Shown: positions 63,177-64,000 of the stretch, in pieces
How the letters are laid out: each line of letters starts with the position of its first letter
Position numbering within the stretch: position 1 is the stretch's first letter
From: Spirochaeta cellobiosiphila DSM 17781
Lineage (GTDB): Bacteria > Spirochaetota > Spirochaetia > DSM-17781
Direction: 5' to 3'
DNA length: 64,000 nucleotides
NCBI RefSeq assembly: GCF_000426705.1
Contig: NZ_KE384556.1
Location: 428,153-492,152 of the forward strand
Position numbers and translations under genes: made by a program
The notes under the pieces: generated by a model
What the model was told of the DNA's origin: nothing
Databases searched by the model: none
The model's input: the letters and a program-made list of their open reading frames with translations, nothing else

Positions 63177-64000
63177 ATGATACTCACCTACCAGGACTTA
63201 GATAAAGTCCGTCGGGAAAAGTATGATCCTTCTGATATCAGTTCAAGGGATAACTATCTACGTAATTACCCACCTAGCATGATCACAACAACCATTGGTA
63301 TTGTAGAGAACAACAGTGATCCCGATGGATTAGGACGTCTCAGGGTCAGGCTTCCCTTAGTAAGCAATGCCCTAACCCCCTGGATATTCCAGGTTCAACC
63401 TTTCGCCAGTAAGGGCTACGGAACATGGTTCAACCCTGAGATTCAAGATCAAGTACTGGTTGGATTCTACCTGAATAATGTGAACCGTCCTTTTGTCATA
63501 GCCACCATGTTCACCCCCCGACACAGTCCGCCTGTAACAGCTGAAGAAGGCAACAATATAAAAGGCTTCTACACCAAGAGTGGTCATAGGGTGGAATTTA
63601 ACGATGAAGAAGGAGCTGAGTCCCTAACGATCAGTACCTCCGAAGGACAAATGCGCCTGGAATTAAGTAAGGAAAAAGGTCTTAGTCTCGTAAATGAATT
63701 AGGTGATATCAATATATCCTGCCGTAAGTTAATTATGGAAAGTGAGGATGCAACCCTCCTCCAATGTAATAGTTCCCTCACCATAGGGACAGGGGATGCC
63801 CTGAGTATTGAATCCTCCTCTGGAATGGATATAGTAGCCTCAGGGGATGCTGTACTCGAAGGGAGTAAGATCGACCTTAAAGGCTCCGGGGGTGTTACTG
63901 CTGAAATGAAGCAAATAGCCAAGGAGAATGATCAGGTCCTTGGTATCGACTTCCATGACATCCAAGTTCCTTCACCATCAGGACTTACTCTTGTCCCTAT
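63177..64000 (+). CDS. VgrG/gp5-like spike protein, probably fused to a PAAR tip, 3' partial
   Basis: The frame starts at ATG 63177, with GGAG upstream, and is still open at the window edge (274 codons seen). An N-terminal extension (MILTYQDLDKVRREKYDPSD) precedes an OB domain TIGIVENNSDPDGLGRLRVR, which is clearly related to the preceding gene, and a beta-helix (about 130-250). The last visible residues, GIDFHDIQVPSPSGLTLVP, resemble the start of a PAAR-type domain (IDxHxIxxPSPxGxxxxPxPHPF). If so the protein is a VgrG-PAAR fusion that may carry an effector further on. The PAAR assignment rests on about 19 residues and is tentative. Confidence 0.8.
   Translation, partial: MILTYQDLDKVRREKYDPSDISSRDNYLRNYPPSMITTTIGIVENNSDPDGLGRLRVRLPLVSNALTPWIFQVQPFASKGYGTWFNPEIQDQVLVGFYLNNVNRPFVIATMFTPRHSPPVTAEEGNNIKGFYTKSGHRVEFNDEEGAESLTISTSEGQMRLELSKEKGLSLVNELGDINISCRKLIMESEDATLLQCNSSLTIGTGDALSIESSSGMDIVASGDAVLEGSKIDLKGSGGVTAEMKQIAKENDQVLGIDFHDIQVPSPSGLTLVP

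Noticed and set aside
1..64000. CRISPR arrays, tRNA or rRNA genes, insertion sequences
   Set aside because: No regularly spaced repeats, no cloverleaf-like sequences with CCA-type ends and no transposase frames were recognised by reading; a tRNA scan would settle it.

Overview
The window is AT-rich, gene-dense bacterial DNA, cut at both ends. The gene content suggests a free-living, motile Gram-negative bacterium with extensive signalling, most likely a low-GC spirochaete. The grounds are two methyl-accepting chemotaxis proteins, GGDEF, HD-GYP and class III cyclase proteins, 7TM-type receptors, a TolC-type outer-membrane channel, lipoproteins and a single-chain acetyl-CoA carboxylase. The lineage is inference from gene content, not from a marker gene. 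No rRNA, tRNA, CRISPR array or insertion sequence was recognised.

Layout. 0-11 kb: a degenerate GGDEF protein, a conserved protein of unknown role, a DEAD-box RNA helicase whose ribosome binding site lies in a hairpin, a chemotaxis receptor, a lipoprotein, a GAF/HD-GYP phosphodiesterase, a ROK regulator with an MFS transporter, and an isochorismatase-like hydrolase. 11-17.4 kb: a five-gene efflux operon (MarR regulator, TolC-like channel, heterodimeric ABC exporter, HlyD/EmrA adaptor). 17.5-34 kb: HAD and alpha/beta hydrolases, a TfoX-like protein, a sensor kinase, a 1,834-residue acetyl-CoA carboxylase, a lipase-like protein overlapping a 7TM class III cyclase, an acyl-CoA synthetase, RarD and an MFS transporter.

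34-48 kb is accessory or signalling DNA. It holds a cluster with two DUF2589 proteins, an unknown protein and a mini zinc ribbon; then a protein with a weak Stv-like pattern overlapping a cytosolic amidase; then a very unusual receptor-MscS channel-cyclic-nucleotide-domain fusion. An ECF sigma factor, a hybrid sensor kinase/AraC regulator split at an A9 run with both phosphoacceptors replaced, and a membrane LuxR regulator follow. A chemotaxis receptor divergent from a solute-binding protein closes this part. 48-52.7 kb: an S41-like protease, a short UvrA-like ATPase and a decayed stretch with ankyrin, OB-like and NADase-tail remnants.

52.7-56.2 kb: eukaryote-like isoleucyl-tRNA synthetase. 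Its upstream region encodes a 26-residue peptide with Ile-Ile-Ile-Ser-Ile-Ile-Ile, followed by an intrinsic terminator whose 5' arm can instead pair with the end of the peptide reading frame. This reads as a complete transcription attenuator sensing charged tRNA-Ile, and it is the clearest new regulatory finding here. 56.2-62.4 kb: beta-lactamase-fold lipoprotein, methyltransferase, ricin-type trefoil, secreted esterase, TPR protein, a secreted protein related to the 51.8-kb remnant, and a methyltransferase remnant. 62.5-64 kb: two tandem VgrG/gp5-like spike proteins, the second running off the window into what looks like a PAAR tip, so a contractile injection or phage-tail locus probably continues to the right.
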